64,000 nucleotides of DNA from Prevotella sp. E2-28 (GCF_022024055.1 NZ_CP091788.1:2542001-2606000); one strand, 5' to 3'. Shown: positions 25,318 to 34,877, numbered from the stretch's first letter. Program-made: numbers and translations. Notes: generated by a model not told the origin, from the letters alone.

Positions 25318-27891
25318 ATGAATAAAAAGCTGAAAATCGTGATGATGGCGCTATGTGTCGCTCCTGTTGCCATGGCTCAGAATGAGATTGACTCACTGGG
25401 TGTGCAGGACGAACAGGCCTTCACTTTCACGGAAGCACAGTTGGGCGAGGACGATGACATGTCGCAAAATGTGACAATCACTGGTTCAAACTCAAACATT
25501 TACGCTTCGCAAGTGGGCTATCTGTTCAGCCCCATGCGCTTCCGCTATCGTGCTTTGAATCAAAAGTACAATGACATCTACATTAATGGCGTGCAGATGA
25601 ACGACATGGAGACGGGCCAGTTCCGCTACTCTATCGTCGGCGGATTGAACCAGCAGACACGTGGTATGGAGAACTCACTGCCTTTCGAAGACAACAACTT
25701 CTCTATGAGCGGTATGGCCGGTTCCAACAACTACAACTTCCGTCCATCGGCCTTTGCCACTGGACAGCGCATCACACTGTCAGGTGCCAACCGCAACTAT
25801 ACACTTCGCGGCATGTACACCTATAATAGCGGTGTGAAAGAAAACGGATGGGCCTATTCCGCTAACGTAACCTATCGTTGGGCAAACATGAACACAGCGT
25901 ATGTAGATGGTACGTTCTATAATGCGCTGAGCTACTTCTTCGGAGTAGAGAAGTTCATCAATGACCAGCACCACCTCTCATTCGTTACATGGGGTAACCC
26001 CACCGAGCGCGCATCGCAGGGTGCCGCTACTGACGAGATGTACTGGTTGGCTAATGACCGCTACTACAACCCCTACTGGGGCTTCCAAAATGGCAAGAAG
26101 CGTAACTCACGCGTTGTCAACGACTTCGCTCCTACAGCCCTATTTACTTGGGACTGGAACATAAACGACCAGATGAAGTTAGTGACAACACTGACCGGTC
26201 GCTATTCTATGTATAAGAGTACCAAGTTAAACTACAATAACGCGGACAATCCCCACCCCAACTACTGGAAGAACTTGCCCAGTAGCTATTTTGATGTATG
26301 GTTCGAGGAAGATGCTAATAACCGTACAGAGGCAGGTGCCAGCGACTGGCTGCGCGCCAAGAACCTGTTGTCAGGATATCAGCGCGACCGCCAGATTGAC
26401 TTCGACAAGCTCTATTTGGCCAACCGCAACGCTGCAGCACAGGGAGCTGATGCCATGTATTATATCCAGGCTAAGCACAACGACAACCTGAACATTGCAT
26501 TGTCTTCTAATCTGAGTTTTGACCTAAACAAAGACCAGCGTCTGAACTTGGGATTCCAGTTAGCCACCAACAAAGGTATGCACTACCAGACGATGGATGA
26601 CCTGATGGGAGCCACCATGTTCCATAACATCAACACCTACGCACTTGGCACATACGCTGCCGATGATGCACGCGTACAGTACGACGCTAATAATCCTAAT
26701 GCCGTAGTACGTGAGGGCGACAAGTTCGGTTATGACTACAATATCTTCGTCAATAAGGCCAACGTATGGATGACATACGCAGCCAATATAGGTAGCAACA
26801 CCCACGCTTTCATCAGTGGACGCGTTGGCGGTGTTGAGATGCAGCGCGAGGGTAAGATGAAGAACGGTATGTTCCTCAACAACTCTTACGGCAAGAGCAG
26901 CACAGCCCACTTTCTGGAAGGCGGCGGTAAGACAGGTGCAGTCATCAATCTGGGTCACGGCCATTCTATCAATGGTGGCTTTGGCGTAGAGGTTCGCGCA
27001 CCACAGGCTCAGGCAGCCTTCGTATCACCAGAGATGAACAACGACTTCGTGGTTGATCTGAAGAACGAGAAGAATTACTCTGCTGAGATTGGCTACCAGA
27101 TGCAGAACTCTTGGCTAAAAGCAAACATCATTGCCTATGGTGCTATCATTGAGGATGCTACCGAATGGCAGAACTTCTACTTCGATGATATCAACTCGTT
27201 CTCATACGTTTCTATGACAGGCATGTCGAAAGAGTACTACGGTGTGGAATGGGGTCTGAACTTTAAGCTCACCGACGCTATCAACATCAAGACCTTGGGT
27301 ACCGTAAGCGAGGCTCGCAACACCAACAATGCACAGGTATGGTATATGAGCAGCACTAAGGGCACCTTCAACGATGCCAATAATGGTCAGCCCGAGATTG
27401 TATATAATAAGAACATGCGCGAGGCAGGAACACCGCTTACAGCTCTGAGTCTGATTCTGAGCTACCATAAGAACGGTTGGTTCATCGACCTCAACGGCAA
27501 CTGGTATGATCGCATCTACCTCAGCTACTCACCCTCATACCGTTATCAGTCTACACTCGACAAGCGTAACCGTTTGGACTTCGAGCCTGTATACGACAAC
27601 AACGGCAACGTATTGGAGAGCGCTGTTGCACAAGCTAAGGGCAAGGGTGGCTTCATGCTCGATGCCTCTATAGGAAAGAGCCTTTATCTGAGCAAGGGTC
27701 GTTCTATGAGCATCAACCTAATGATTACCAACCTGCTGAACAATCAGAAGATAGTCACTGGTGGTTATGAGCAGAGCCGTTCCAGCTACACATCCAGCGA
27801 CAACGTACGTGCTTATCAGTTCCAGAAGAATCCGTTCAAATACTATGCTTATGGTATCAATGGAATGCTGAATATTGCTTACAAGTTCTAA
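25318..27891 (+). CDS. TonB-dependent receptor-like outer-membrane protein
   Basis: An 857-residue protein with a signal peptide (MNKKLKIVMMALCVAPVAMAQ). There is no carboxypeptidase-regulatory-like domain at the N-terminus. A plug-like stretch (FRYRALNQKYNDIYINGVQMNDMETGQFRYS) is followed by many aromatic beta-strands, and it ends in an aromatic-rich barrel strand with a terminal F (NIAYKF). This shorter type of receptor is often paired with DUF5689-type lipoproteins. The two lipoprotein genes that follow (22 and 24 nt gaps) are in the same operon and probably serve as its surface-exposed binding partners. Confidence 0.85.
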   Translation: MNKKLKIVMMALCVAPVAMAQNEIDSLGVQDEQAFTFTEAQLGEDDDMSQNVTITGSNSNIYASQVGYLFSPMRFRYRALNQKYNDIYINGVQMNDMETGQFRYSIVGGLNQQTRGMENSLPFEDNNFSMSGMAGSNNYNFRPSAFATGQRITLSGANRNYTLRGMYTYNSGVKENGWAYSANVTYRWANMNTAYVDGTFYNALSYFFGVEKFINDQHHLSFVTWGNPTERASQGAATDEMYWLANDRYYNPYWGFQNGKKRNSRVVNDFAPTALFTWDWNINDQMKLVTTLTGRYSMYKSTKLNYNNADNPHPNYWKNLPSSYFDVWFEEDANNRTEAGASDWLRAKNLLSGYQRDRQIDFDKLYLANRNAAAQGADAMYYIQAKHNDNLNIALSSNLSFDLNKDQRLNLGFQLATNKGMHYQTMDDLMGATMFHNINTYALGTYAADDARVQYDANNPNAVVREGDKFGYDYNIFVNKANVWMTYAANIGSNTHAFISGRVGGVEMQREGKMKNGMFLNNSYGKSSTAHFLEGGGKTGAVINLGHGHSINGGFGVEVRAPQAQAAFVSPEMNNDFVVDLKNEKNYSAEIGYQMQNSWLKANIIAYGAIIEDATEWQNFYFDDINSFSYVSMTGMSKEYYGVEWGLNFKLTDAINIKTLGTVSEARNTNNAQVWYMSSTKGTFNDANNGQPEIVYNKNMREAGTPLTALSLILSYHKNGWFIDLNGNWYDRIYLSYSPSYRYQSTLDKRNRLDFEPVYDNNGNVLESAVAQAKGKGGFMLDASIGKSLYLSKGRSMSINLMITNLLNNQKIVTGGYEQSRSSYTSSDNVRAYQFQKNPFKYYAYGINGMLNIAYKF

Positions 27892-27913
27892 TTGAAATTA
27901 AAGATTGAAGATT

Positions 27914-28813
27914 ATGAAAAAGATACAGTATTTGTTATTAGCACTTGTAGGTGGACTTTTCGCCAGTTGTATGGATGGCGACGACAAGTTGTTCAACGAC
28001 GACTGGAGCGTACCCGATTCTTTGGGTACCAACCTCTATGGCAATCCATATATCAAGGAGACCAACCTCGTCACCATCGCTCAGCTAAAGAGCAAGTTCA
28101 ACACCGAGGTGTCTACAGAAGGAAAATACAAGCAAGTTACTGAGCCCATGCAGATCAAGGCCTATGTTACAGCCAATGACATTCAGGGCAATATGTACAA
28201 CGAAATCAGTGTACAGGATGAGACGGGAGCCATCTTCATTGGCATTGCCCAAGGTGGTGTCTATGGCTACCTCGCTGTAGGTCAGGAGATTCTAATTGAG
28301 TTGAAAGACCTCTACATCGGCAACTATCGCCTCAGCGCCACTATCGGCACACCTTACACCAGTTCTTCTGGCGATGTCAGCGTGAGCCGTATGCCTCGAG
28401 CCTTATGGCAGCAGCACTTCACTTATACAGGTAAAACAAAGGCTATCGAGCCCGAGGAATTCTCAAGTTCGTGGGACCTCAGCAAGGATGCCGGTAAACT
28501 GTGCGTCATCAAGGGTGTAAGCATCAAGAAGGGCGGCTACTACAACAGCGACACAAAGCAGTATGTAGATAACGTGCCTTTCGTAAAGGGCGAGTCTACT
28601 TTCTCTCATCCCGACTACTCTACCTCATGGTACTTCAATGAGTTAACCGATGCCCAGAAAGGTGGCGTGCAGATCTACACCAGCAACTATGCTGACTTTG
28701 CTGCAATGAAGTTGCCTACAGGCAAGATGAACCTCACGGGTGTTATTAAGCGCTATCGCGACCAGTGGGAGCTCATCATCCGCTCTATTGACGATGTGGA
28801 AGTATTAAACTAA
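27914..28813 (+). CDS. DUF5689-like lipoprotein
   Basis: A 299-residue lipoprotein starting MKKIQYLLLALVGGLFASC (Cys at 19). The mature part has TIAQLKSKFNTEVSTEGKYKQVTEPMQIKAYVTANDIQGNMYNEISVQDETGAIFIGI. That pattern of 'I.AYV.....GN.Y..I.VQD..GAI' matches DUF5689, an OB-fold-like domain of Bacteroidetes lipoproteins. It ends with MNLTGVIKRYRDQWELIIRSIDDVEVLN, the closing strands of such folds. A TTG at 27905 would add three residues; the lipobox favours 27914. It is placed between the receptor and a second OB-fold lipoprotein. Ligand binding at the cell surface is inference. Confidence 0.75.
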   Translation: MKKIQYLLLALVGGLFASCMDGDDKLFNDDWSVPDSLGTNLYGNPYIKETNLVTIAQLKSKFNTEVSTEGKYKQVTEPMQIKAYVTANDIQGNMYNEISVQDETGAIFIGIAQGGVYGYLAVGQEILIELKDLYIGNYRLSATIGTPYTSSSGDVSVSRMPRALWQQHFTYTGKTKAIEPEEFSSSWDLSKDAGKLCVIKGVSIKKGGYYNSDTKQYVDNVPFVKGESTFSHPDYSTSWYFNELTDAQKGGVQIYTSNYADFAAMKLPTGKMNLTGVIKRYRDQWELIIRSIDDVEVLN

Positions 28814-28837
28814 TAAATAATTGAAAATTTAAGACTT

Positions 28838-30634
28838 ATGAAAAAGATATATTCAAGCATGATGGCTATTGCCATCGCAGCATTCACCTTCACTGCATGT
28901 GAAGATGTGCCCGAGCCATACAACAATCCGTACGACTCGCTTAAACCAGATGAGCCCGAGGTAGTTATCGAACCTGCTGGCGAAGGAACTGCCACAGATC
29001 CATACAATATCGCGAAAGCATTACAAGTATGTCAAGAGGTTGGCGAAACAGGAACTACAGAGGATGTATACGCCAAAGGTATTATCACCAGCATTAGCGA
29101 CATCGACACTGGCCAGTACGGAAATGCGACATTCATGATTTCTGACGATTCAAAGGGCACAAACACTATTACAGTGTATCGTGCATATCCCGGTAAAGAT
29201 AAGAAATTTACAAGTGACACTGAAATCGCTGTGGGTGACACAGTTGTTATCGTAGGTAAACTGGTGAACTACAAGAGCAACACACCTGAATTCACACAAG
29301 GTTGCTACATCTATTCTCTAAAGAAGGGCGAAGGTGGTAGCACTGAGCAGCCTGACGCTCCTGGCACACTGGAAGCACCTTTGACCGTAGCTCAGGCTCT
29401 GGCCTATATTGATAACCTTGGTGCCGACAAGCAGTCACCTGTGGGCTATGTAAAGGGTAAGATTGTTGCCGTTTCTGAGATTAGTACCTCTTATGGCAAT
29501 GCCACCTATACAATCTCTGATGATGGTACAGAAGCTAATACCCTGCAGATTTACCGTGGTCTTGGTCTTGGCGGCGAGAAGTTCACTTCTGAGGATGCCA
29601 TCAAGGCTGGTGATATTGTTGTTGTTTCTGGTAAGCTCGTTAACTTCAAGGGCAATACCAAGCAGTTCGCTCAGGGCAGCAAGATTGTAGAGCTCAACGG
29701 CCAGAAAGCAGATAATGGCGGTGACACTCCTAGTGGTGAAGCCACTGGTAATGGTACAGAAAATTCTCCTTTCAACGTAGCAGCTGCAGTTGCTAAGTGT
29801 GTAGAAACAGGAGAAACTGCAACTAACGATATCTTCTTCGTTAAAGGTATTGTGGATGCTGAATACACCGTTGACAGCTACAAGAATGCTACAATAGTTC
29901 TGGTTGACGCAGAGGGTGCTTCACAGAAGTTCACAGCATACCGTGTAAAGGGAGCTGACGGCAAAAGCCTCAAGGAAGGCTACAAGATTCCCAAAGGTGC
30001 TACAGTCATTGTAAGCGGTAAACTTGTAAACTTTAAAGGCAACACTCCGGAAACTGCCCAGAACTCAGGCACACTTATCAGCGTAAACGGTCAGGCTCCT
30101 GAACTCGATGGTGAAAGCGGCGAAGGCGGCGAAGGTGGTGAAGGTGGTGGCAGCGGTGATGTTGTCACGACATTGACCAATGGTGACTTTGAAACATGGG
30201 CAGAAGGTCTGCCCACTGGATGGAAGTCGGCCAGTTCTGCCAGCTCTGCAACATTGGAACAGAGCACCGATGCACATGGTGGCAGCTACTCTGTAAACGT
30301 GAAAGGCAACGAAAGTTCAAACAAGCGTCTGGCTTCTCAGGAAATAACTCTTGAAGCAGGTACTTACACTTTCTCATTCTGGGCTAAAGCAACTGTATCG
30401 GATGCATCTCAGGCTCGTCCTGGCTTTGTTCCTGTTGTAGATGGTACTGCGGTTTCGAGTTCTTATACTTACGGTGATTACGCTACACTCAGCACAGATT
30501 GGCAGCAGGTTAGCTATGAGTTTACACTTACTGCAGAAACAACTGTTTGTTTGCTAGTAATGAACCCCAAGAAGTCCAGTTACTCTTCAGGTAAGGACAT
30601 TCTGATTGATGACGCTACACTGACAAAGAAATAA
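28838..30634 (+). CDS. Lipoprotein with three OB-fold-like repeats and a carbohydrate-binding-like C-terminal domain
   Basis: A 598-residue lipoprotein (MKKIYSSMMAIAIAAFTFTAC). Three similar blocks at about 50-165, 185-285 and 305-415 each have the form PYNIAKAL / PLTVAQAL / PFNVAAAV, then VYAKGII-type strands, YGNATFMISDD-type, and a closing GDTVVIVGKLVNYKSNTPEF-type stretch. These look like the OB-fold nucleic-acid-binding-like domains found in extracellular Bacteroidetes proteins. After a Gly/Glu linker a jelly-roll-like domain (NGDFETWAEGLPTGWKSAS ... DDATLTKK) resembles CBM4/9-type modules. The gene closes the receptor operon and is followed by a terminator. Confidence 0.75.
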   Translation: MKKIYSSMMAIAIAAFTFTACEDVPEPYNNPYDSLKPDEPEVVIEPAGEGTATDPYNIAKALQVCQEVGETGTTEDVYAKGIITSISDIDTGQYGNATFMISDDSKGTNTITVYRAYPGKDKKFTSDTEIAVGDTVVIVGKLVNYKSNTPEFTQGCYIYSLKKGEGGSTEQPDAPGTLEAPLTVAQALAYIDNLGADKQSPVGYVKGKIVAVSEISTSYGNATYTISDDGTEANTLQIYRGLGLGGEKFTSEDAIKAGDIVVVSGKLVNFKGNTKQFAQGSKIVELNGQKADNGGDTPSGEATGNGTENSPFNVAAAVAKCVETGETATNDIFFVKGIVDAEYTVDSYKNATIVLVDAEGASQKFTAYRVKGADGKSLKEGYKIPKGATVIVSGKLVNFKGNTPETAQNSGTLISVNGQAPELDGESGEGGEGGEGGGSGDVVTTLTNGDFETWAEGLPTGWKSASSASSATLEQSTDAHGGSYSVNVKGNESSNKRLASQEITLEAGTYTFSFWAKATVSDASQARPGFVPVVDGTAVSSSYTYGDYATLSTDWQQVSYEFTLTAETTVCLLVMNPKKSSYSSGKDILIDDATLTKK

Positions 30635-30660
30635 GAATCATATCTGAATTTATAAAAAAC

Positions 30661-30690
30661 AAAGCTGCGACCACAAGTTGCAGCTTTTTT
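30661..30690 (+). terminator. Terminator of the receptor-lipoprotein operon
   Basis: AAAGCTGC (30661-30668) pairs with GCAGCTTT (30680-30687), followed by T's. Confidence 0.8.
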
Positions 30691-30724
30691 TATAGAAAAG
30701 TTTGCAGGATTCAGAAAAAGTTTG

Positions 30725-30732
30725 TACCTTTG
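30725..30732 (+). promoter_or_regulatory. Promoter -7 element for ribosomal protein L31
   Basis: TACCTTTG with TTTG-type sequence (AAGTTTGCAG) upstream; leader about 54 nt. Confidence 0.75.
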
Positions 30733-30792
30733 CACCCTGTTAGGGCGCATTGTGCGCAAAGACATAGTATTTATCAACAATTATAAAAAGAA

Positions 30793-31047
30793 ATGAAACA
30801 AGGAATTCATCCCGAAAACTATCGCCCCGTCGTGTTTAAGGACATGTCCAACGGCGATATGTTCCTTACGAAGTCTACTGCAAAGACTAACGACACTGTA
30901 GAGTTCGAAGGCGAAACTTACCCCGTGGTAAAAGTTGAAATCTCTAGCAGCTCTCACCCCTTCTACACTGGTAAGAGCAAGCTCGTCGACACCGCTGGTC
31001 GCGTCGATAAGTTCATGAGCCGCTACGGTAAGGCTTCGAAGAAGTAA
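30793..31047 (+). CDS. rpmE2: 50S ribosomal protein L31, type B
   Basis: An 84-residue basic protein. [21 protein letters not shown] at the start and [29 protein letters not shown] in the second half are diagnostic for bL31. The zinc-binding CXXC cysteines of type A L31 are absent, so it is the type B (C-minus) form. It has its own promoter and is followed by a hairpin. Confidence 0.95.
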   Translation: MKQGIHPENYRPVVFKDMSNGDMFLTKSTAKTNDTVEFEGETYPVVKVEISSSSHPFYTGKSKLVDTAGRVDKFMSRYGKASKK

Positions 31048-31074
31048 GATATTTCTAGGAAATGACACTTACGC

Positions 31075-31118
31075 GAAGGTGCGTCCAGGGTAGTTGCATA
31101 TGCCTTGTACGCACCTTC
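31075..31118 (+). terminator. Hairpin after rpmE2
   Basis: GAAGGTGCGT (31075-31084) pairs with ACGCACCTTC (31109-31118); the loop is long and only TTGACTTTTC follows, so termination may be partial and allow reading into the nuclease gene. Confidence 0.5.
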
Positions 31119-31139
31119 ATTGACTTTTCACAAAAACAG

Positions 31140-32066
31140 ATGAAACTACTAAAAGTACTTTCGCTATTCATCACTATCCTGACATTTGCAGCCTGTAGCG
31201 ATGATAACGATAGCGATAGCAACACATCAGGCAACGCCAACAAGAATGTAGCTAAATATGCTGCATTACAATTTCCAAAGGCAAAAGGCGGAGATAGCGA
31301 TATCATCACCCACTCTACCTCAGACTATGGCGATACCTATTCTTTTGAATGGGATCATAAGTTAAAGGCACAGCGCTGGACTTGCTATTACTTCACCAGC
31401 AAGAACAACAAGAAAAACTGGAGCCGCAACCAATGGTATGGTGCCTCATGGGACGGACGCACGTGGAATGGCGATCCTTTCCAGAAAGACCCGTTGGTGC
31501 CCGACCGCGAACAGCCCAGTGTCACTGGAGAGTTTAGCGGAAGCAGTTTCCCCGATAAAGGTTTCTCTTATTTTCAGCGTGGACATATCTGCGCCTCTGA
31601 AGACCGTATGGTATCGAAGGAAGCTAACGGACAAACCTTCTACATGACGAACATGATGCCTCAAGGCGAGCAGTTCAATGGCAAGCTATGGTCGAAAATG
31701 GAAGCATTTGTACGCGATAAGTGGGGACGAAAGATTACTGGAAACGACACACTATTCGTTGTCAAGGGCGGCACTATAGACAAAGAGAGCCAAATCCTTT
31801 GTCGCACGCGCAATGGCTTCATCGTGCCTCGCTACTTCTTCATGGCGCTCCTACTAAAGCGTAATAACAGTTATCAGGCAATGGGCTTCTATGTAGAGCA
31901 TATCAATAGCGACCAATCAGGCGATGCCCTTACATCATACACTTACAATATTGATGCGCTAGAAGAAAAAACAGGCATCGACTTCTTCTGCAACCTGCCT
32001 GACGTAGAGGAAGATGCTGTTGAGAAGCAAGATCCAACCGTAATAAAACGCCTGTGGGATCTATAA
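31140..32066 (+). CDS. DNA/RNA non-specific endonuclease (NUC1-type) lipoprotein
   Basis: A 308-residue lipoprotein beginning MKLLKVLSLFITILTFAAC (Cys at 19). The active-site region reads FQRGHICASEDRM, a variant of the DRGH motif with Gln in place of Asp. TNMMPQGEQFNGKLWSKME supplies the metal-binding Asn. The C-terminal FIVPRYFFMALLL strand agrees with the NUC1/beta-beta-alpha-metal fold. The enzyme should cut DNA and RNA at the cell surface. The frame opens at 31062, but that start lies in the L31 terminator; 31140 gives the lipobox. The Q for D change is worth noting, since Asp is usual. Confidence 0.85.
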   Translation: MKLLKVLSLFITILTFAACSDDNDSDSNTSGNANKNVAKYAALQFPKAKGGDSDIITHSTSDYGDTYSFEWDHKLKAQRWTCYYFTSKNNKKNWSRNQWYGASWDGRTWNGDPFQKDPLVPDREQPSVTGEFSGSSFPDKGFSYFQRGHICASEDRMVSKEANGQTFYMTNMMPQGEQFNGKLWSKMEAFVRDKWGRKITGNDTLFVVKGGTIDKESQILCRTRNGFIVPRYFFMALLLKRNNSYQAMGFYVEHINSDQSGDALTSYTYNIDALEEKTGIDFFCNLPDVEEDAVEKQDPTVIKRLWDL

Positions 32067-32106
32067 ATAAGAACACTATTAATAACAAATACAAACCAAT
32101 TAAACA

Positions 32107-32655
32107 ATGAAAACTGTTTATGATTTCACTGTCAAGGACAGAAAAGGAAAGGATGTTTCACTGAAAGAGTATGCCAATGAAGTGCTACTCATCGTAAACA
32201 CTGCCACAAAGTGCGGATTTACCCCTCAGTACGATGAATTAGAGAAACTGTATGAGAAATACCACAGCCAGGGTTTTGAGATCCTGGACTTCCCCTGTAA
32301 CCAGTTCGGACAGCAAGCTCCCGGTACCGATGAGAGCATCCATGAGTTCTGTAAGTTGAACTTCGGCACTGAGTTCCCCCGCTTCAAGAAGGTGAAAGTG
32401 AATGGTGACGATGCCGATCCCCTGTTCAAATTCCTCACAGAGCAGAAAGGCTTTGCGGGTTGGGATATGACCCACCCCATCGCTCCCATCCTTGACGATA
32501 TGCTGTCAAAGACCGATCCTAACTACAAGGAGAGTGCCGACATCAAGTGGAACTTCACCAAGTTCCTCATCAACAAAAAAGGACAAGTCGTTACACGCTT
32601 CGAGCCTACTGAGAAAATTGAAAACATTGCCAAGCAGATTGAAGAACTGCTGTAA
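32107..32655 (+). CDS. Glutathione peroxidase-family thiol peroxidase
   Basis: A 182-residue enzyme that reduces hydroperoxides. The peroxidatic cysteine is in VNTATKCGFTPQY (Cys instead of selenocysteine), with the FPCNQFGQQAPG motif and WNFTKFLINKKG carrying the Gln/Trp/Asn catalytic set. Bacterial homologues usually take electrons from thioredoxin, and trxB follows after 20 nt, which supports a thioredoxin-dependent role here. No promoter is evident in the 40-nt gap after the nuclease gene, so it may be cotranscribed with it. Confidence 0.9.
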   Translation: MKTVYDFTVKDRKGKDVSLKEYANEVLLIVNTATKCGFTPQYDELEKLYEKYHSQGFEILDFPCNQFGQQAPGTDESIHEFCKLNFGTEFPRFKKVKVNGDDADPLFKFLTEQKGFAGWDMTHPIAPILDDMLSKTDPNYKESADIKWNFTKFLINKKGQVVTRFEPTEKIENIAKQIEELL

Positions 32656-32675
32656 CAAGTTCAAACTTCGAGGTT

Positions 32676-33608
32676 ATGAAGACAAAATGCTTGATTATCG
32701 GTAGCGGTCCCGCTGGTTATACCGCTGCCATTTATGCTTCCAGAGCTAATCTGCAGCCCATAGAATATAGCGGTATGCAGCCTGGCGGCCAGCTCACGCA
32801 GACCACGGAGGTTGAGAATTTTCCCGGCTATCCTAACGGAGTGGACGGAAACCAGATGATGATGGATCTTCGCGAACAGGCTGAGCGTTTTGGCACTGAC
32901 ATCCGCGACGGTATCATCACGAAGGTGGACTTCTCAAAAGCCCCATATAAGGCGTGGGATGATTCTGATAATGAGATTGAGGCAGACACAGTGATTATCG
33001 CCACAGGTGCCTCAGCTAAATACCTTGGACTCGACGATGAGCGAAAATACAATGGTATGGGCGTTAGTGCTTGCGCCACATGTGACGGTTTCTTCTATCG
33101 CAAGAAGACGGTTGCCGTAGTTGGTGGTGGTGATACCGCTTGCGAGGATGCCCTCTACCTGAGTGGTCTCTGCAAGAAGGTCTATCTCATTGTCCGAAAG
33201 AACTACCTGCGTGCTTCAAAGGTGATGCAACAGCGCGTCATGGAGCGCGAGAATATTGAGATTCTGTTTGAGCATAACACTCTGGGACTGTTCGGTGAGG
33301 ACGGTGTAGAGGGTGCTCATCTGGTGAAACGTAAGGGCGAACCCGATGAAGAGTTGGTAGATATCGCTATTGACGGATTCTTCCTCGCCATTGGTCATAA
33401 ACCCAATACAGATATCTTCAAGGAATGGCTCGACACCGACGAGGTTGGCTATCTGAAAAAGATCGACGGCACCCCAAAGACCAAGATTCCTGGTATATTT
33501 GTAGCTGGCGACTGTGCCGATCCTACTTATCGTCAAGCTATTAGCGCTGCAGGAACCGGTTGTCAGGCTGCAATAGAGGCAGAACGATACCTTCTAAACA
33601 AGAATTAA
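32676..33608 (+). CDS. trxB: Thioredoxin-disulfide reductase
   Basis: A 310-residue flavoprotein that reduces thioredoxin with NADPH. The FAD-binding IIGSGPAGYTAAIYASRA is at residues 7-24 and the redox pair is ACATCDGFF (CATC near 136). The NAD(P)-binding VVGGGDTACEDALYLS comes next, then GIFVAGDC near the C-terminus. Length is normal. It is downstream of the peroxidase gene, forming a small oxidative-stress unit, and ends at a good terminator. Confidence 0.95.
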   Translation: MKTKCLIIGSGPAGYTAAIYASRANLQPIEYSGMQPGGQLTQTTEVENFPGYPNGVDGNQMMMDLREQAERFGTDIRDGIITKVDFSKAPYKAWDDSDNEIEADTVIIATGASAKYLGLDDERKYNGMGVSACATCDGFFYRKKTVAVVGGGDTACEDALYLSGLCKKVYLIVRKNYLRASKVMQQRVMERENIEILFEHNTLGLFGEDGVEGAHLVKRKGEPDEELVDIAIDGFFLAIGHKPNTDIFKEWLDTDEVGYLKKIDGTPKTKIPGIFVAGDCADPTYRQAISAAGTGCQAAIEAERYLLNKN

Positions 33609-33633
33609 TCAATCTTGTAAAACGAAAAAGAAT

Positions 33634-33662
33634 AGGAGTTTCCAATGGAGACTCCTTTTTTT
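33634..33662 (+). terminator. Terminator of gpx-trxB
   Basis: AGGAGTTTCC-AAT-GGAGACTCCT hairpin (33634-33656) followed by a long T-run. Confidence 0.85.
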
Positions 33663-33689
33663 TATTGCCATATAACATATATCCATAAA

Positions 33690-33722
33690 AAAAGCCACCC
33701 GAAAAAAAAATCGAGTGGCTTA
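33690..33722 (-). terminator. Terminator of gapA
   Basis: On the minus strand AAGCCACTCGA pairs with the CGGGTGGCTT arm, followed by T's; it lies 24 nt after the gapA stop. Confidence 0.8.
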
Positions 33723-33745
33723 AATATTGTCAATTAAGAATAATC

Positions 33746-34771
33746 TTATTTGAGCTCAGCGAGGTACTTAATGGTGCGAACCATCTGAGAAGTGTAAGAG
33801 TTCTCATTGTCGTACCAAGCAACAACCTGTACGAGAGAGTTGCCATCACCGATCTTAGAAACCATGGTCTGGTTAGCGTCGAACAGTGAACCGAACTTCA
33901 TACCGATGATGTCGCTAGAAACCAGCTTCTCCTCAGTGTAACCGAAGCTCTCGTTCTGAGCAGCCTTCATGGCAGCGTTGATATCCTCAACAGTTACCTC
34001 ACCCTTAACAACAGCGTGCAGGATAGTGGTAGAACCTGTAGGAGTTGGAACGCGCTGAGCAGCACCGATCAGCTTACCGTTCAGCTCGGGGATAACGAGA
34101 CCGATAGCCTTAGCAGCACCAGTTGAGTTAGGAACGATGTTCTGAGCACCGGCACGAGCACGCTGCAGGTCACCCTTGCGCTGAGGACCGTCCAGAATCA
34201 TCTGGTCGCCAGTGTAAGCGTGTACAGTTGTCATGATACCGCTCTGGATAGGAGCAAAGTCATTCAGAGCCTTGGTCATAGGAGCCAAGCAGTTTGTGGT
34301 GCAAGAAGCAGCTGAGATAACGGTATCAGCAGGAGTCAGAGTCTTGTGGTTTACGTTGTAAACGATAGTGGGCAGATCGTTACCAGCAGGAGCTGAGATA
34401 ACAACCTTCTTAGCACCAGCTGTCAGGTGAGCAGAAGCCTTCTCCTTAGAAGTATAGAAACCTGTGCACTCCAGAACAACGTCTACGTCCAGCTTGCCCC
34501 AAGGCAGCTCAGCAGCGTTAGGAATAGCATAGATAGTGATCTTCTTACCATCAACTACGATGAAGTCCTCACCAGCCTCAACGGTGTGCTTGTTCTCACC
34601 GAACTTGCCACAGAAACCACCCTGAGCGGTGTCATACTTCAACAGGTGAGCCAGCATTTTGGGGCTGGTCAAGTCGTTGATTGCTACTACTTCATAACCT
34701 TCAGCCTCGAACATCTGACGGAAAGCGAGGCGACCGATACGGCCAAAGCCGTTAATAGCTACTTTTGTCAT
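33746..34771 (-). CDS. gapA: Glyceraldehyde-3-phosphate dehydrogenase, type I
   Basis: A 341-residue glycolytic enzyme. [14 protein letters not shown] is the NAD-binding start, [15 protein letters not shown] holds the catalytic Cys, and [25 protein letters not shown] and [14 protein letters not shown] are family signatures. INDL at residues 31-34 supplies the Asp that selects NAD over NADP. It is transcribed alone from a divergent promoter shared with mscL. Confidence 0.97.
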   Translation of the reverse strand: MTKVAINGFGRIGRLAFRQMFEAEGYEVVAINDLTSPKMLAHLLKYDTAQGGFCGKFGENKHTVEAGEDFIVVDGKKITIYAIPNAAELPWGKLDVDVVLECTGFYTSKEKASAHLTAGAKKVVISAPAGNDLPTIVYNVNHKTLTPADTVISAASCTTNCLAPMTKALNDFAPIQSGIMTTVHAYTGDQMILDGPQRKGDLQRARAGAQNIVPNSTGAAKAIGLVIPELNGKLIGAAQRVPTPTGSTTILHAVVKGEVTVEDINAAMKAAQNESFGYTEEKLVSSDIIGMKFGSLFDANQTMVSKIGDGNSLVQVVAWYDNENSYTSQMVRTIKYLAELK

Positions 34772-34857
34772 CTTTTTTTAATTATTTATTAAAAGGGTTT
34801 AATATAAAAATCCAATGTTTTTTGCCCGTTTCGAGCATTTTTTTCTCTTTTCGCGTG

Positions 34858-34865
34858 CAAAGTTA
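34858..34865 (-). promoter_or_regulatory. gapA promoter -7 element
   Basis: TAACTTTG on the minus strand, about 85 nt before the gapA start. Confidence 0.65.
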
Positions 34866-34877
34866 CGAAAAAGTTCT

